64,000 nt of DNA from Bradyrhizobium sp. LHD-71 (GTDB lineage Bacteria; Pseudomonadota; Alphaproteobacteria; Rhizobiales; Xanthobacteraceae), in assembly GCF_031157255.1 (NCBI RefSeq), contig NZ_JAVIFX010000006.1:62001-126000 (forward strand), in the 5' to 3' direction. The notes under the pieces are model-generated. The model was not told where the DNA came from. It did no database searches and saw nothing but the letters and a program-made list of their open reading frames with translations. Made by a program: the position numbers and the translations under genes. This document shows, piece by piece, positions 36,836 through 45,920 of this stretch (position 1 is its first letter; every line of letters begins with the position of its first letter).

Positions 36836-39556
36836 ATGGCCGATCAGCGACGCGACACTTCCCGACCTTCGCCCGACGCCTTGCTCGAGGCGGCGCGGCG
36901 CGAGGAGGGGCGCGTCGGCAAGCTCAAGATCTTTGTCGGTGCGGCGCCCGGCGTAGGCAAGACCTACGAAATGCTTCAGCAGGCCCGTGCGCGCCGGAAG
37001 GACGGTTATGACGTCGTCGTCGGGGTCGTAGAGACCCACGGACGGAAGGAAACCGAGGCCCTGCTCGAAGGGCTGGACGTGATCCCGCGTCGCAGTGTTT
37101 CCTATCGCGGACAAGCGCTCGACGAAATGGATCTGGACGCGATCATTGCGCGCCGGCCGCAGATCGTTCTCGTCGATGAGCTTGCACACACGAACGCAGC
37201 CGGTAGCCGCCATCCGAAGCGATATCTCGATGTCGAGGAGATCCTGAGCTGCGGCATCGACGTCTACACGACCGTCAATATCCAGCACATCGAAAGTTTG
37301 AACGATGTCGTCGCGCAGATCACACATGTGCGGGTTCGCGAAACCTTGCCGGACAGGATCTTCAATCGCGCGGATGCGGTCGAACTGGTCGATCTCACGC
37401 CGGACGACCTCATCCAGCGGCTGAAGGATGGCAAGGTCTATGTTCCAAGGCAGGCGGAGCGCGCCCTCCAGCACTTCTTCTCACCGGCCAACCTGACGGC
37501 GCTGCGTGAACTGGCTCTGCGCCGGACGGCAGATCGGGTCGACGAGCAGCTTCTCGTGGAGATGCAGGCCGGCGCCATTGCGGGGCCATGGGCAGCGGGC
37601 GAGCGCATCCTTGTCTGCATCAACGAGGATGTCCGGGCTGCCGGTCTGGTCCGCTACACCAAGCGCCTGTCCGACCGGCTGCACGCGCCGTTCGTCGCCT
37701 TGAGCATCGAGACCCGCCGGACACTGCAGCTTTCCGAGCAGGAGCGCGATCGAATAGCCGATACGCTCCGCCTGGCGGAGGCGCTTGGCGGAGAAGCAGT
37801 GACGATCCCGGGCGCCGGCCGAACCATCGCCGACGATCTCATCGACTACGCGCAGTCGAACAATGTCACACAGATCGTCATCGGCAAATCGTCCCGCTCG
37901 CGCTGGTTCGAGTTGCTGCACGGATCCGTGGTCCACGATCTTGTTCGCAAGGCGGGACATATCAGCGTTCATGTCATCGCCGGTGCCGACATCACCGGTG
38001 AACCGATGCCGAAGAAGGTCGTCCGAACCGCATCGGACAATGCGGCCTTGCAGCCCGTGCCCTACGGCTTCGCGTTGCTGGCGGTGGCGAGCGCGCTCGC
38101 GATCAGCCTGCTCATTCATCCTCTTCTCGGCGTCGAGAACGTTGATCTCGTATTTCTGACAGCTGTGCTCGGGGTTGCGGTCCGCTTCGGCCTTGCGCCC
38201 TCGCTGGCTGCGAGCGTCGCTGCCTCGCTTTGCTACAACTTCTTTTTCATGGCGCCGACCTACACATTTACGATCGCCGATCCGACCAACGTCGTCGCCT
38301 TTCTTTTCTTCATCATCGTGGCGGTCGTGGTCTCGAACGTCGCCGCGCGTGTGCGGACCCAGGCCATGACGGCAGCGCTTCGCGCGCGGACCACCGAATC
38401 GCTCTATTCCTTCAGCCGGAAGCTCGCCGGCGTCGGCAGCCTGGACGATGTCCTTTGGGCCACCGCCTACCAGACCGCACTGATGCTCAAGGTGCGCGTC
38501 GTGCTGCTGTTGCCGGAGGACGGAACGATCGCCGTTCGCGGCGCCTATCCGCCTGAAGACATTCTCGATGATGCCGACCTGGCGGCCGCGAAATGGGCGT
38601 GGGAGAACAACCGCCCGGCTGGTCGCGGCTCCGATACGCTTCCGGGCGCAAAGCGTTTGTTTCTGCCGATGCAGACCGGCCGCGGGCCGATCGGCATCGT
38701 CGGGATCGACAGCGATAAGCCGGGGCTGCTGTTGTCGCCCGATGATCGGCGGCTGCTCGATGCGCTGATCGATCAGAGCGCCCTCGCCATCGAACGGGTT
38801 TTTCTGGTCGAGGACATGGATCGGGTGAAGCGAAACGCCGAGACGGACCGGCTTAGATCCGCGCTGCTCACCTCGATTTCGCACGATCTGAAGACGCCGT
38901 TGGCGGCGGTCCTGGGCTCCGCCACCACGCTGCGCGACCTGTCGAGCAAACTCAGCGAGGCGGAGAAGACCGACCTCTTGACGACGGTCATCGAGGAGTC
39001 CGAGCGGCTCAATCGATTCATTGCCAATCTTCTCGACATGACGAAACTGGAGTCTGGAGCGATCACGCCGAACGTCGCGCCGTACGACTTGCGTGAGATC
39101 GTCGACACCGCCTTGCGGCGCGCGAGCAAGATCCTCTCGCACCACAACGTCGAGCTCAAACTGGCTTCCGTTCTTCCCATGGTGGAGATCGACGCGGTCC
39201 TGTTCGAGCAGGCGCTGTTCAATGTTCTGGACAATGCAGCAAAGTATGCACCTCTGGGCTCCACCATTCGGATCGAGGGTGAACAGGATGGTCCGGTTGT
39301 TGCTCTGCGCGTGCTTGACGAAGGCGAAGGCATTCCGCCGGCCGACGTCGACCAGATCTTCGACAAGTTCTATCGCGCAAGAAAGGGTGATCAAGTCCGG
39401 CCAGGAACCGGCCTGGGACTCGCCATTGCGCGAGGCTTCATCGAGGCGATGAAAGGGACGATCACGGCGGCCAATCGCTATGACAGATCGGGTGCCGCGT
39501 TCATCATCACCTTTCCGATTCGCGCCCATGTTGGATCGTTGGAAACCGCCGCATGA
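36836..39556 (+). CDS. kdpD: Sensor histidine kinase KdpD
   Basis: A 906-residue sensor. In order: the KdpD N-terminal domain with Walker A GAAPGVGKT (35-43) and LVDELAHTNAAGSRHPKRY, a universal-stress-like domain (QIVIGKSSRSRWFELLHGS near 350), four membrane helices (~400-500, including SLCYNFFFMAPTYTFTI), a GAF-like domain, the dimerisation box with phospho-accepting H683 in SISHDLKTPLAAVLG, and the ATPase domain (NVLDNAAKYAPLG, DEGEGIPP, GTGLGLAIARGF). It senses low K+ or high ionic strength and phosphorylates KdpE. It overlaps kdpE by 4 nt and is separated from kdpC by two palindromes. Confidence 0.97.
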   Translation: MADQRRDTSRPSPDALLEAARREEGRVGKLKIFVGAAPGVGKTYEMLQQARARRKDGYDVVVGVVETHGRKETEALLEGLDVIPRRSVSYRGQALDEMDLDAIIARRPQIVLVDELAHTNAAGSRHPKRYLDVEEILSCGIDVYTTVNIQHIESLNDVVAQITHVRVRETLPDRIFNRADAVELVDLTPDDLIQRLKDGKVYVPRQAERALQHFFSPANLTALRELALRRTADRVDEQLLVEMQAGAIAGPWAAGERILVCINEDVRAAGLVRYTKRLSDRLHAPFVALSIETRRTLQLSEQERDRIADTLRLAEALGGEAVTIPGAGRTIADDLIDYAQSNNVTQIVIGKSSRSRWFELLHGSVVHDLVRKAGHISVHVIAGADITGEPMPKKVVRTASDNAALQPVPYGFALLAVASALAISLLIHPLLGVENVDLVFLTAVLGVAVRFGLAPSLAASVAASLCYNFFFMAPTYTFTIADPTNVVAFLFFIIVAVVVSNVAARVRTQAMTAALRARTTESLYSFSRKLAGVGSLDDVLWATAYQTALMLKVRVVLLLPEDGTIAVRGAYPPEDILDDADLAAAKWAWENNRPAGRGSDTLPGAKRLFLPMQTGRGPIGIVGIDSDKPGLLLSPDDRRLLDALIDQSALAIERVFLVEDMDRVKRNAETDRLRSALLTSISHDLKTPLAAVLGSATTLRDLSSKLSEAEKTDLLTTVIEESERLNRFIANLLDMTKLESGAITPNVAPYDLREIVDTALRRASKILSHHNVELKLASVLPMVEIDAVLFEQALFNVLDNAAKYAPLGSTIRIEGEQDGPVVALRVLDEGEGIPPADVDQIFDKFYRARKGDQVRPGTGLGLAIARGFIEAMKGTITAANRYDRSGAAFIITFPIRAHVGSLETAA

Positions 39557-40242
39557 CAGGACCACAGCTCAAGGTGCTCGTCGTCGATGACGAACCGCCG
39601 ATCCGCAAGCTGTTGCGCATGGGGCTTGCAACCGCAAACTATCAGATCCTCGAAGCGCCGAACGGCAAAACGGCGTTGACGTTGCTGTCCGAAAAGCCCG
39701 ATCTCGTTATCCTCGACCTGGGCCTGCCGGATATTGATGGTCACGAGTTGTTGCGAACGATCAGGTCACGGAACGAGAGCGTGCCGATCGTCGTTCTCTC
39801 CAGTCGCGGTGACGAAGCCGGGAAGGTCCGCGCGCTTGACTATGGAGCCGACGACTATGTCACGAAGCCGTTCGGCATGGATGAGCTTCTCGCCCGCCTG
39901 CGTGCAGCGCTGCGACACCAACTCCAGGTCCATGGCGAGCGACCGATCTTTCGCGTCGGCGATCTCTCCGTCGATCTGGTCCGCCGTATCGTCAAGGTCG
40001 GCGAGAAGGAGGTGAAGCTTTCGCCGAAGGAGTATGACCTGCTGCGGCTGCTGGTACAGCATGCCGGCAAGGTGCTGACACACAGATTTCTGCTCAGCGA
40101 GCTTTGGGACGACCTGACGGATGCGCAGTATCTGCGGGTGTACGTGCGTCAGCTCAGGCAGAAGGTCGAGACCGATCCCGAGCGGCCGCAATATATCCAG
40201 ACCGAGACCGGTATCGGCTACCGTCTGCGATCGCCTGATTAA
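39553..40242 (+). CDS. kdpE: Response regulator KdpE
   Basis: A 229-residue OmpR-type regulator. The receiver has VVDDEPP, phospho-accepting D55 in VILDLGLPD and K105 in YVTKPFG. The C-terminal winged helix is seen in EVKLSPKEYDLLRLLVQHAG, VLTHRFLLSELW and YLRVYVRQLRQKVE. It activates kdpFABC transcription. ATG overlaps the kdpD stop (ATGA), giving equal synthesis of sensor and regulator. It is followed 18 bp later by a ptsN-type gene. Confidence 0.97.
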   Translation: MTGPQLKVLVVDDEPPIRKLLRMGLATANYQILEAPNGKTALTLLSEKPDLVILDLGLPDIDGHELLRTIRSRNESVPIVVLSSRGDEAGKVRALDYGADDYVTKPFGMDELLARLRAALRHQLQVHGERPIFRVGDLSVDLVRRIVKVGEKEVKLSPKEYDLLRLLVQHAGKVLTHRFLLSELWDDLTDAQYLRVYVRQLRQKVETDPERPQYIQTETGIGYRLRSPD

Positions 40243-40260
40243 GCGCGGAAGGTGAGTGCA

Positions 40261-40704
40261 ATGGAAATATCCGAGGTTCTGGCCGAGCGTGACGTGCTCA
40301 TGGACGTCGACGTGACGGACAAGACCGCGATTCTGAACCGGCTTGCGAAGCAGGCGGCGGATGCGTTGGAATTGAAGGCCGCGGAGGTCGAAACCGCACT
40401 TCAAGAGCGGGAAAAGCTCGGCTCGACCGGGACGGGCGATGGAATCGCAATTCCTCACGCACGCTTGCGAAAGGTCACGCGACCGATCGGGGTTTTCGCC
40501 CGCAGCAAGAGGCCCATCGACTTTCAAGCCATCGATGGCGAGCCCGTCGACCTCTTCTTCCTTCTGCTACTGCCCGCGAGCAATGAGGGACGATATCTCA
40601 GCGTGCTCGCGGCAGTTGCGCGCAAGCTACGGAATGCTGACACGCAAGCAAGACTTCGAAGCGCGGACACCCAGGCCAGGCTATATGCAAGCTTACGCGC
40701 TTGA
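40261..40704 (+). CDS. ptsN: PTS EIIA (PtsN-type) protein linked to kdp
   Basis: A 147-residue EIIA domain of the nitrogen-PTS family. The phosphorylatable histidine is H66 in GIAIPHARL, preceded by ALQEREKLGSTGTGDG. EIIA-Ntr proteins bind KdpD and tune K+ uptake in several proteobacteria (established for E. coli and R. leguminosarum), so its place directly after kdpDE is meaningful. The C-terminus contains a tandem copy ADTQARLRSADTQARL, matched by two ~21-bp near repeats in the DNA, which is unusual for the family. ATG 40261 is chosen because GGAAGG precedes it at a proper distance; an upstream GTG at 40252 is possible. Confidence 0.85.
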   Translation: MEISEVLAERDVLMDVDVTDKTAILNRLAKQAADALELKAAEVETALQEREKLGSTGTGDGIAIPHARLRKVTRPIGVFARSKRPIDFQAIDGEPVDLFFLLLLPASNEGRYLSVLAAVARKLRNADTQARLRSADTQARLYASLRA

Positions 40705-40723
40705 AGCGCGTGGCTGTCCCTGC

Positions 40724-40769
40724 GGCAACATGAGGGCGACGGCGTGTGGGCGCTCGCCCCGATGTTGCC
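40724..40769 (+). terminator. Strong hairpin ending the kdp-ptsN operon
   Basis: GGCAACAT (40724-40731) pairs with ATGTTGCC (40762-40769), and inside it GGGCGA (40734-40739) pairs with TCGCCC (40754-40759), giving a 14-bp interrupted stem 20 bp after the ptsN stop. No T-tract follows. Position between kdp-ptsN and the B12 riboswitch promoter makes a terminator role likely. Confidence 0.6.
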
Positions 40770-40775
40770 AAGCAA

Positions 40776-40805
40776 TTGACAGGATTGATTTCGCGTTCTT
40801 AAAGT
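40776..40805 (+). promoter_or_regulatory. Probable housekeeping promoter of the btu cluster
   Basis: A perfect -35 hexamer TTGACA (40776-40781) is followed after 18 bp by TAAAGT (40800-40805, four of six -10 matches). It lies immediately before the cobalamin riboswitch, where transcription of the leader must begin. Confidence 0.5.
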
Positions 40806-41010
40806 GAATCGACGGTTCCCTTCGGGGATTAAACGGGAACGCAGATGTCGGCTTCGCCAATTGGTTTTGCCCGATCAAGCTGCGGCTGCCCCCGCAACTG
40901 TGAGCGGTGAATCTGTCGTCAAAAATGCCACTGGGGTCCTCGGCTCCGGGAAGGCGACGACCGATGATGATCCGCGAGCCAGGAGACCTGCCGTCAGCCG
41001 TGGTCACACG
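40806..41010 (+). promoter_or_regulatory. Cobalamin (B12) riboswitch
   Basis: The leader carries the conserved elements of the adenosylcobalamin riboswitch. These are an initial hairpin GGTTCCCTTCGGGGATTAAA with GGGAACGC, the GCTGCGGCTGCCCCCGCAAC segment with TGTGAGCGG, then AAATGCCACTGGGG with CCGGGAAGGC, and the B12 box AGCCAGGAGACCTGCC (40979-40994). High cobalamin would shut off btuB expression. About 110 nt remain to the btuB ATG, room for the expression platform. Confidence 0.93.
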
Positions 41011-41121
41011 CGAGCATATCGATCGGGGTGTATCGGTAGGTGCCTGACCTGCTGCGGTTGCAGCGGCGAGGGGCTTCGTTCGCGGTGACGTGCCACATGC
41101 TGTCACCCGAGGCCTCTCGCT

Positions 41122-43089
41122 ATGGGGAAATTGCCCTTTACAACCAGCACCCGTTTGCGGCCACTGCTGCAGTCTGTTTTGCTTGCCGCCCTTGCCGCTG
41201 CGGGACTGCCATCCATCGCCAGCGCCCAGCAATCGGCGTCCCCGCCGGATGTGCTGCCGACCATCGTCATCAGCCCGACCAGCCTGCCGACACCGGAAGC
41301 TCAGATCGCCAACTCCGTCACCGTCGTCACCGCGGAAGACATCGAGCGCGAGCAGCGGCGAACCGTTCCGGACATCCTGGCGAACGTTCCGGGCCTCAAT
41401 GTCGTGCAGGCCGGCGGGCCGGGATCGCAGACATCCGTGTTTGTGCGCGGCACCAACGCTAACCACGTCAAGGTTCTGATCGACGGAATCGACGTCAGCG
41501 ACCCGAGCAATCCGGCGCGCACATTCGAATTCGGGCATCTTCTCGCCAACGATATCGAGCGTATCGAGGTGCTGCGCGGCCCGCAGAGCGGCCTTTATGG
41601 GTCGGACGCGATCGGCGGCGTCATCTCCATCGTCACAAAGCGCGGCAAGGGCCCGGCGAAGGTCACGGGCCTGGTGGAAGGCGGAAGTTTCGGCACGTTC
41701 AATCAGGCGGCGAGTCTGAGCGGCTCGAAGGAGAACTTCGACTACGCATTCAACGTGATCCATTTCCGCGCCGCGGATACGCCGGTCACGCCGCCGAACC
41801 TGCTGCCGCCGGGGCGCGCAGCGATCGGCGATTTTTACGACAACACCACGGTGTCCACCAAGCTCGGCCTCGACATCAGTGAAAGCTTTCGCCTGAACTA
41901 TGTCGGCCGCTACACCGAGAGCGAGTTAAGGTTCACCCAGGACGAGTTTCTGCCACCGACATTCGCGGGCGTGCCGCGCGCGGAGCAGAGCACCCAGAAT
42001 CTCAAGCAGTTCTTCACCCGCGCTGAGGCGGTGTGGACGGGCTTCGATGGTCGCTTCACCAACTATTTCGGCGTGAACTACACGGATCATCGCACCGAGA
42101 ATCTGCTGACTCCGACCTCGATCCCGACGATCAACACGGGTCAGCGTACGAAAGTGGACTGGCGCGGCGTCTCGCTGCTGATGCCCGGGCAAACCCTCGT
42201 CACCGGCCTTGAGCACGAGATCGAAAGCATGGGCACGGCGTTCGTCAATGCCGACAATGCCAACAGCGGCGGCTATATCGAACTGCAGTCGGAGTTCGCG
42301 CAGCGCCTCTTCATCGTCAGCAATGTTCGCCACGACGCCAACGAGCGCTTTGGCGAGGCGACCACGTATCGTGTCGCGCCGGCGCTGCTATTGCCGGTGA
42401 CCGAGACCAAGCTGAAGGCGAGCGTCGGCTCGGGGTTCAAGGCGCCGACCCTCAACCAGCTGTTCGTCGATTTCCTGCCGACCTTCGTCGCCAACCCCAA
42501 CCTGTTGCCGGAGGAGAGCGTCGGCTACGACGTCGGCTTCGAACAGCCGCTGTTCAACAATCGTGTTCGTTTCGGCGCGACCTGGTTTCATAATGACATC
42601 ACCAACCTGATTTCCGGCACCGGCATCGTGCAGACGGTCCCGTTCACCGTGCGCACCAACGTCAATGTCGGCAAGGCGGAGACCTCGGGCGTCGAGGCGT
42701 TCATCGCGGTCAATCCGACCGACCGGCTCTGGTTCCGCGCGGACTACACCTACACCGACGCGTTCGACGCCATCACGCACGAGCGGCTGCTGCGCAGGCC
42801 GCGCCACAAGGCAAGCCTTGCAGCGGGATGGAATCCGATCGATCCGCTGACACTGTCGGCGACGCTGCTGTACGTCGGAGAGTTCATCGACGGCAACCGC
42901 GATTTCTCGATCCCGCGGCTGGTCGCACCCGGTTTCACCGTGGTCAACATCGCCGCGGACTACAAAATCAACGACTACGCGAAGGTGTTTGCCCGGATCG
43001 ACAATCTGTTCGATGAGCGCTACGAAGAGCCGACGGGCTTCCTGCGTCCGGGATTTGCGGTCTACGGCGGGGTGCGCCTGACCAACTAG
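41122..43089 (+). CDS. btuB: TonB-dependent vitamin B12 receptor BtuB
   Basis: A 655-residue outer-membrane receptor: signal peptide (LLQSVLLAALAAAGLPSIASA), TonB box region near LPTIVISPT, plug domain (VPDILANVPGLNVVQAGGPG, SVFVRGTNANHVKVLIDGI, IERIEVLRGPQSGLYGSDA, GGVISIVTKRG) and a beta-barrel. It imports cobalamin into the periplasm using TonB energy. The cobalamin riboswitch upstream confirms the substrate. The protein ends GGVRLTN rather than with the usual terminal aromatic residue; the TAG stop is the first part of an inverted repeat (43086-43121), so the end may have been altered. Confidence 0.95.
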   Translation: MGKLPFTTSTRLRPLLQSVLLAALAAAGLPSIASAQQSASPPDVLPTIVISPTSLPTPEAQIANSVTVVTAEDIEREQRRTVPDILANVPGLNVVQAGGPGSQTSVFVRGTNANHVKVLIDGIDVSDPSNPARTFEFGHLLANDIERIEVLRGPQSGLYGSDAIGGVISIVTKRGKGPAKVTGLVEGGSFGTFNQAASLSGSKENFDYAFNVIHFRAADTPVTPPNLLPPGRAAIGDFYDNTTVSTKLGLDISESFRLNYVGRYTESELRFTQDEFLPPTFAGVPRAEQSTQNLKQFFTRAEAVWTGFDGRFTNYFGVNYTDHRTENLLTPTSIPTINTGQRTKVDWRGVSLLMPGQTLVTGLEHEIESMGTAFVNADNANSGGYIELQSEFAQRLFIVSNVRHDANERFGEATTYRVAPALLLPVTETKLKASVGSGFKAPTLNQLFVDFLPTFVANPNLLPEESVGYDVGFEQPLFNNRVRFGATWFHNDITNLISGTGIVQTVPFTVRTNVNVGKAETSGVEAFIAVNPTDRLWFRADYTYTDAFDAITHERLLRRPRHKASLAAGWNPIDPLTLSATLLYVGEFIDGNRDFSIPRLVAPGFTVVNIAADYKINDYAKVFARIDNLFDERYEEPTGFLRPGFAVYGGVRLTN

Positions 43090-43121
43090 AGCGTATTCGG
43101 TTCACGTTGAGTACGCTCTAG
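43086..43121. repeat. Inverted repeat overlapping the btuB stop codon
   Basis: CTAGAGCGTA (43086-43095) and TACGCTCTAG (43112-43121) are perfect 10-bp arms around a 16-nt loop. The btuB stop TAG is part of the left arm. The following bases to about 43194 (TGCGGAAAGCCGG … TCTTTCCGGAAAATGCTCT) form a second imperfect palindrome like one seen widely between genes in rhizobia, so the whole 43086-43194 block is probably one mosaic repeat. Confidence 0.7.
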
Positions 43122-43210
43122 ATTCCCTGTTTGTGGTCGCATCTTCTTGCGGAAAGCCGGTATCCATCTTTCCGGAAAATGCTCTGGGGCAAACACACGA
43201 GACGGAGTGA

Positions 43211-44059
43211 ATGCGGCTTCTGCCATTCGCAACATGGATTGCCGGCGCAGCGGTTCTTGCGCTGCTGCTGCCGACATCGGCCGGCGCAGCGCAAAAGATC
43301 GTCTCGCTCAATCTGTGCACCGACGAACTGCTGCTACGGCTCGCCGACCGGCCGCGGATCGCCTCGGTGACCTGGCTGTCGCGCGATCCGGCCACCTCGA
43401 ACGTGGCAGCGCTTGCAGAGCGGGTCCCCGTCAACTACGGCTCCGCTGAGCAGGTCGTCGTGTCCAATCCTGATCTTGTGTTGGCCGGCACCTTCACAAC
43501 CCGGGTCACGGTCAGCATGCTCAAGCGCACAGCGGTGCCGGTCGTCGAATTCGGCGTGCCGCGCAGTCTGGATGAGGTCCGGCAGCAGATCCGAGACGTC
43601 GCGGCGCTCGTTCAGGCTGAAGACAAGGGCAAGCAGCTGATCGACGAGATCAACCGGCGCATCGATGCCGTCGCGAGCAAAGCACGCGCAGTACGGCCGA
43701 CCGCCGTCGTGCTGAATCCCAATGGCGCGACGGTCGCGCGGGGCACGCTCGCGGATCAGGTGATGACGGCTGCGGGACTGGAAAATATTGCTGCGAGGCT
43801 GAACATCGACAACTACGGCGAAATTCCACTGGAGATGGTCGCGCTGCACCAGGTGGATGTGCTGATCGTCAGCGCGAGCCGCGACGGCCCGCCCTCGCAG
43901 GCGACGGAGATGCTGCGCCACCCGATTTTATCGAAGCTTGCGCGGACGCGGATCGTCGTGCTGCCGGGGCGGTTGTGGAATTGCGGCGGCCCGGGGGTGG
44001 CCGAGGCGGTCGAGCGGCTGGATGCTGTCGCCACCGATGTCGTCCGCGGCCGATCATGA
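43211..44059 (+). CDS. btuF: Cobalamin ABC transporter substrate-binding protein
   Basis: A 282-residue periplasmic protein of the BtuF/helical-backbone family: signal peptide (WIAGAAVLALLLPTSAGA), KIVSLNLCTDELLLRLADR, then VVSNPDLVLAGTF, a long backbone helix and RIVVLPGRLWNCGGPGVAEA. It should hand cobalamin to the BtuCD importer. It overlaps the permease gene by 4 nt and sits downstream of the B12 riboswitch with btuB. Confidence 0.9.
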   Translation: MRLLPFATWIAGAAVLALLLPTSAGAAQKIVSLNLCTDELLLRLADRPRIASVTWLSRDPATSNVAALAERVPVNYGSAEQVVVSNPDLVLAGTFTTRVTVSMLKRTAVPVVEFGVPRSLDEVRQQIRDVAALVQAEDKGKQLIDEINRRIDAVASKARAVRPTAVVLNPNGATVARGTLADQVMTAAGLENIAARLNIDNYGEIPLEMVALHQVDVLIVSASRDGPPSQATEMLRHPILSKLARTRIVVLPGRLWNCGGPGVAEAVERLDAVATDVVRGRS

Positions 44060-45087
44060 TGGCCGGCGAAATCATCACGCGTCTTCCGTTGCATGAGCGC
44101 GTCTCCTACGGCGTGCTGGTCACTTATCTGGCGCTGCTGCTCGCCGTGTTGGCGGCGGGATCATTGTCGGTCGGCTACGCGCCGCTCGATTTGCATCAGG
44201 CTGCGTCCGACGTGCTGCACGGAGAATCGAGCCTTGGCGCGCTGGTGCTGGTCGAGCTGCGCATTCCGCGAATGGTCCTCGGCGCGCTGGTCGGTTTCAG
44301 CCTCGGCGTGGCCGGCGCTGCCATGCAGGGGCTGCTGCGAAATCCGCTGGCGGAGCCGGGCATCACCGGCGTGTCGGGGATGGCGGCGCTCGGCGCAGTG
44401 ATCGTATTCTATTTCGGCTTCGCGGAGACAGCGCCGCTGGTGCTGCCGCTTGGCGGCATAGCCGGAGCAGCCGTCGCGACCTTCATGCTCTATGGCATTG
44501 CCGGCCAGGGCGCCGGCACGATGACGCTGATTCTGGCGGGCGTTGCGATCAACAGCTTCGCGGGCGCGCTGACGTCGCTCGCGCTCAACCTGGCGCCAAA
44601 TCCGTACGCAGTAACGGAGATCGTCTACTGGCTGCTGGGCTCGCTGGCTGATCGCAGCCTGCAGTATGTCTATCTCGTCCTGCCGCTGATGGTGATCGGC
44701 TGGATCATGCTGATCATGACGGGCCCCGCGCTCGACAGCCTGACGCTCGGCGAGGATACGGCCGCGAGTATGGGTTTCAACCTCCCGCGGCTGCGCATGC
44801 AGTTGATCGCAGGCACCGCTCTATGCGTCGGCAGTGCGGTCGCAGTCACCGGTGCGATTGCGTTCGTCGGCCTCGTGGTGCCGCATCTGTTGCGCCCCTG
44901 GGTCCGGCAGCAGCCAGGCAAGCTGCTGCTGGTCAGCGGCCTCGGCGGCGCGGTGCTGACGCTGATGGCAGACGTTGCGGTGCGATCGCTGCCGATCAGG
45001 CCGGAGCTTAAGCTCGGCGTGGTGATGGCAATCATCGGCGCGCCATTTCTGTTCAGCCTGATCTGGCGCCTGCGCAGCGAAGCCTGA
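44056..45087 (+). CDS. btuC: Cobalamin ABC transporter permease
   Basis: A 343-residue FecCD/BtuC-type permease with about ten helices. Landmarks: RIPRMVLGALVGFSLGVAGA, MQGLLRNPLAEPGITGVSG (the ATPase-contact loop), YWLLGSLADRS and AVTGAIAFVGLVVPHLLRPW. The start ATG 44056 overlaps the btuF stop (ATGATG); the longer frame upstream is inside btuF. It overlaps btuD by one base. Confidence 0.93.
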   Translation: MMAGEIITRLPLHERVSYGVLVTYLALLLAVLAAGSLSVGYAPLDLHQAASDVLHGESSLGALVLVELRIPRMVLGALVGFSLGVAGAAMQGLLRNPLAEPGITGVSGMAALGAVIVFYFGFAETAPLVLPLGGIAGAAVATFMLYGIAGQGAGTMTLILAGVAINSFAGALTSLALNLAPNPYAVTEIVYWLLGSLADRSLQYVYLVLPLMVIGWIMLIMTGPALDSLTLGEDTAASMGFNLPRLRMQLIAGTALCVGSAVAVTGAIAFVGLVVPHLLRPWVRQQPGKLLLVSGLGGAVLTLMADVAVRSLPIRPELKLGVVMAIIGAPFLFSLIWRLRSEA

Positions 45088-45920
45088 TGCGGATCGAGGC
45101 GCAAGGAATTTCCGTCCGGCTCGGCAGCGTCGATGCGCTGCAGGGGGTCGATTTCGTGGCGGAGGCCGGTGAGATCGTCGGGCTGATCGGACCGAACGGA
45201 TCGGGCAAGACGACCCTGCTGCGGACGCTCGCGAACTTGCGTCCCTCCGACCGCGGCCGGGTGCGTTACGAAGGCAGGAGTGCTGCCGAGGTCGGCGCCG
45301 CTGAGCTGTCGCGGCAGATCGCCTACCTTGCACAAAGCGGCGAAGCGCACTGGCCGATGCGGGTCGAGGCGCTGGTCGCGCTCGGCCGGCTGCCGCATCG
45401 CCGCCGGTTTCAGCGGTCAGCGGCCGCCGATCGCGCGGCGATCGAGCGTGCCATGCTTGCGACGGATATCGTTTCCTTGCGCGAACGGACGATGACCCAG
45501 ATCTCGGGCGGCGAGCGGATGCGCGTGCTGCTGGCGCGGGCGCTGGCGGTGGAGGCGCCGATGCTGCTCGCCGACGAGCCGGTTGCGGCGCTCGATCCGC
45601 TGCACCAGTTGCAGGTGATGGACCTGTTGCGGAAGAAAGCGGCGGCAGGGGGCGGGGTGGTCGTAGTGTTGCATGATTTGGCACTTGCAGCGCGATTCTG
45701 CGATCGGCTAGTTTTGCTCGACGGCGGCAGGGTTCTCGCCGCGGGCGACCCTGCGGCGGTCCTGACAGATGACCATCTTGCCACGGCATTCGGTGTCGAG
45801 GTCGTGCGGGGTGAGCACCAAGGTGCAGCCTTCGTGGTACCCTGGGCGCCGTCAGAAAAGTTGGCGGGCTTCGCGGATGAGCAAGCAACCAACGACAACA
45901 ACAAGGAGCCTCGCCCATGA
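45087..45920 (+). CDS. btuD: Cobalamin ABC transporter ATPase
   Basis: A 277-residue ABC ATPase: Walker A GPNGSGKT (35-42), signature ISGGERMRVLLARAL, Walker B LLADEPVAALDP and the switch His in VVLHDLALAARFCD. It powers the BtuCD-F importer. Start and stop are coupled to both neighbours (TGATG with btuC, ATGA with the crotonase gene). The C-terminal ~25 residues are polar and look unstructured. Confidence 0.93.
   Translation: MRIEAQGISVRLGSVDALQGVDFVAEAGEIVGLIGPNGSGKTTLLRTLANLRPSDRGRVRYEGRSAAEVGAAELSRQIAYLAQSGEAHWPMRVEALVALGRLPHRRRFQRSAAADRAAIERAMLATDIVSLRERTMTQISGGERMRVLLARALAVEAPMLLADEPVAALDPLHQLQVMDLLRKKAAAGGGVVVVLHDLALAARFCDRLVLLDGGRVLAAGDPAAVLTDDHLATAFGVEVVRGEHQGAAFVVPWAPSEKLAGFADEQATNDNNKEPRP

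Noticed and set aside
37481-39565. 694-residue minus-strand frame opposite kdpD
   Set aside because: Shadow of kdpD, whose domains are all intact.
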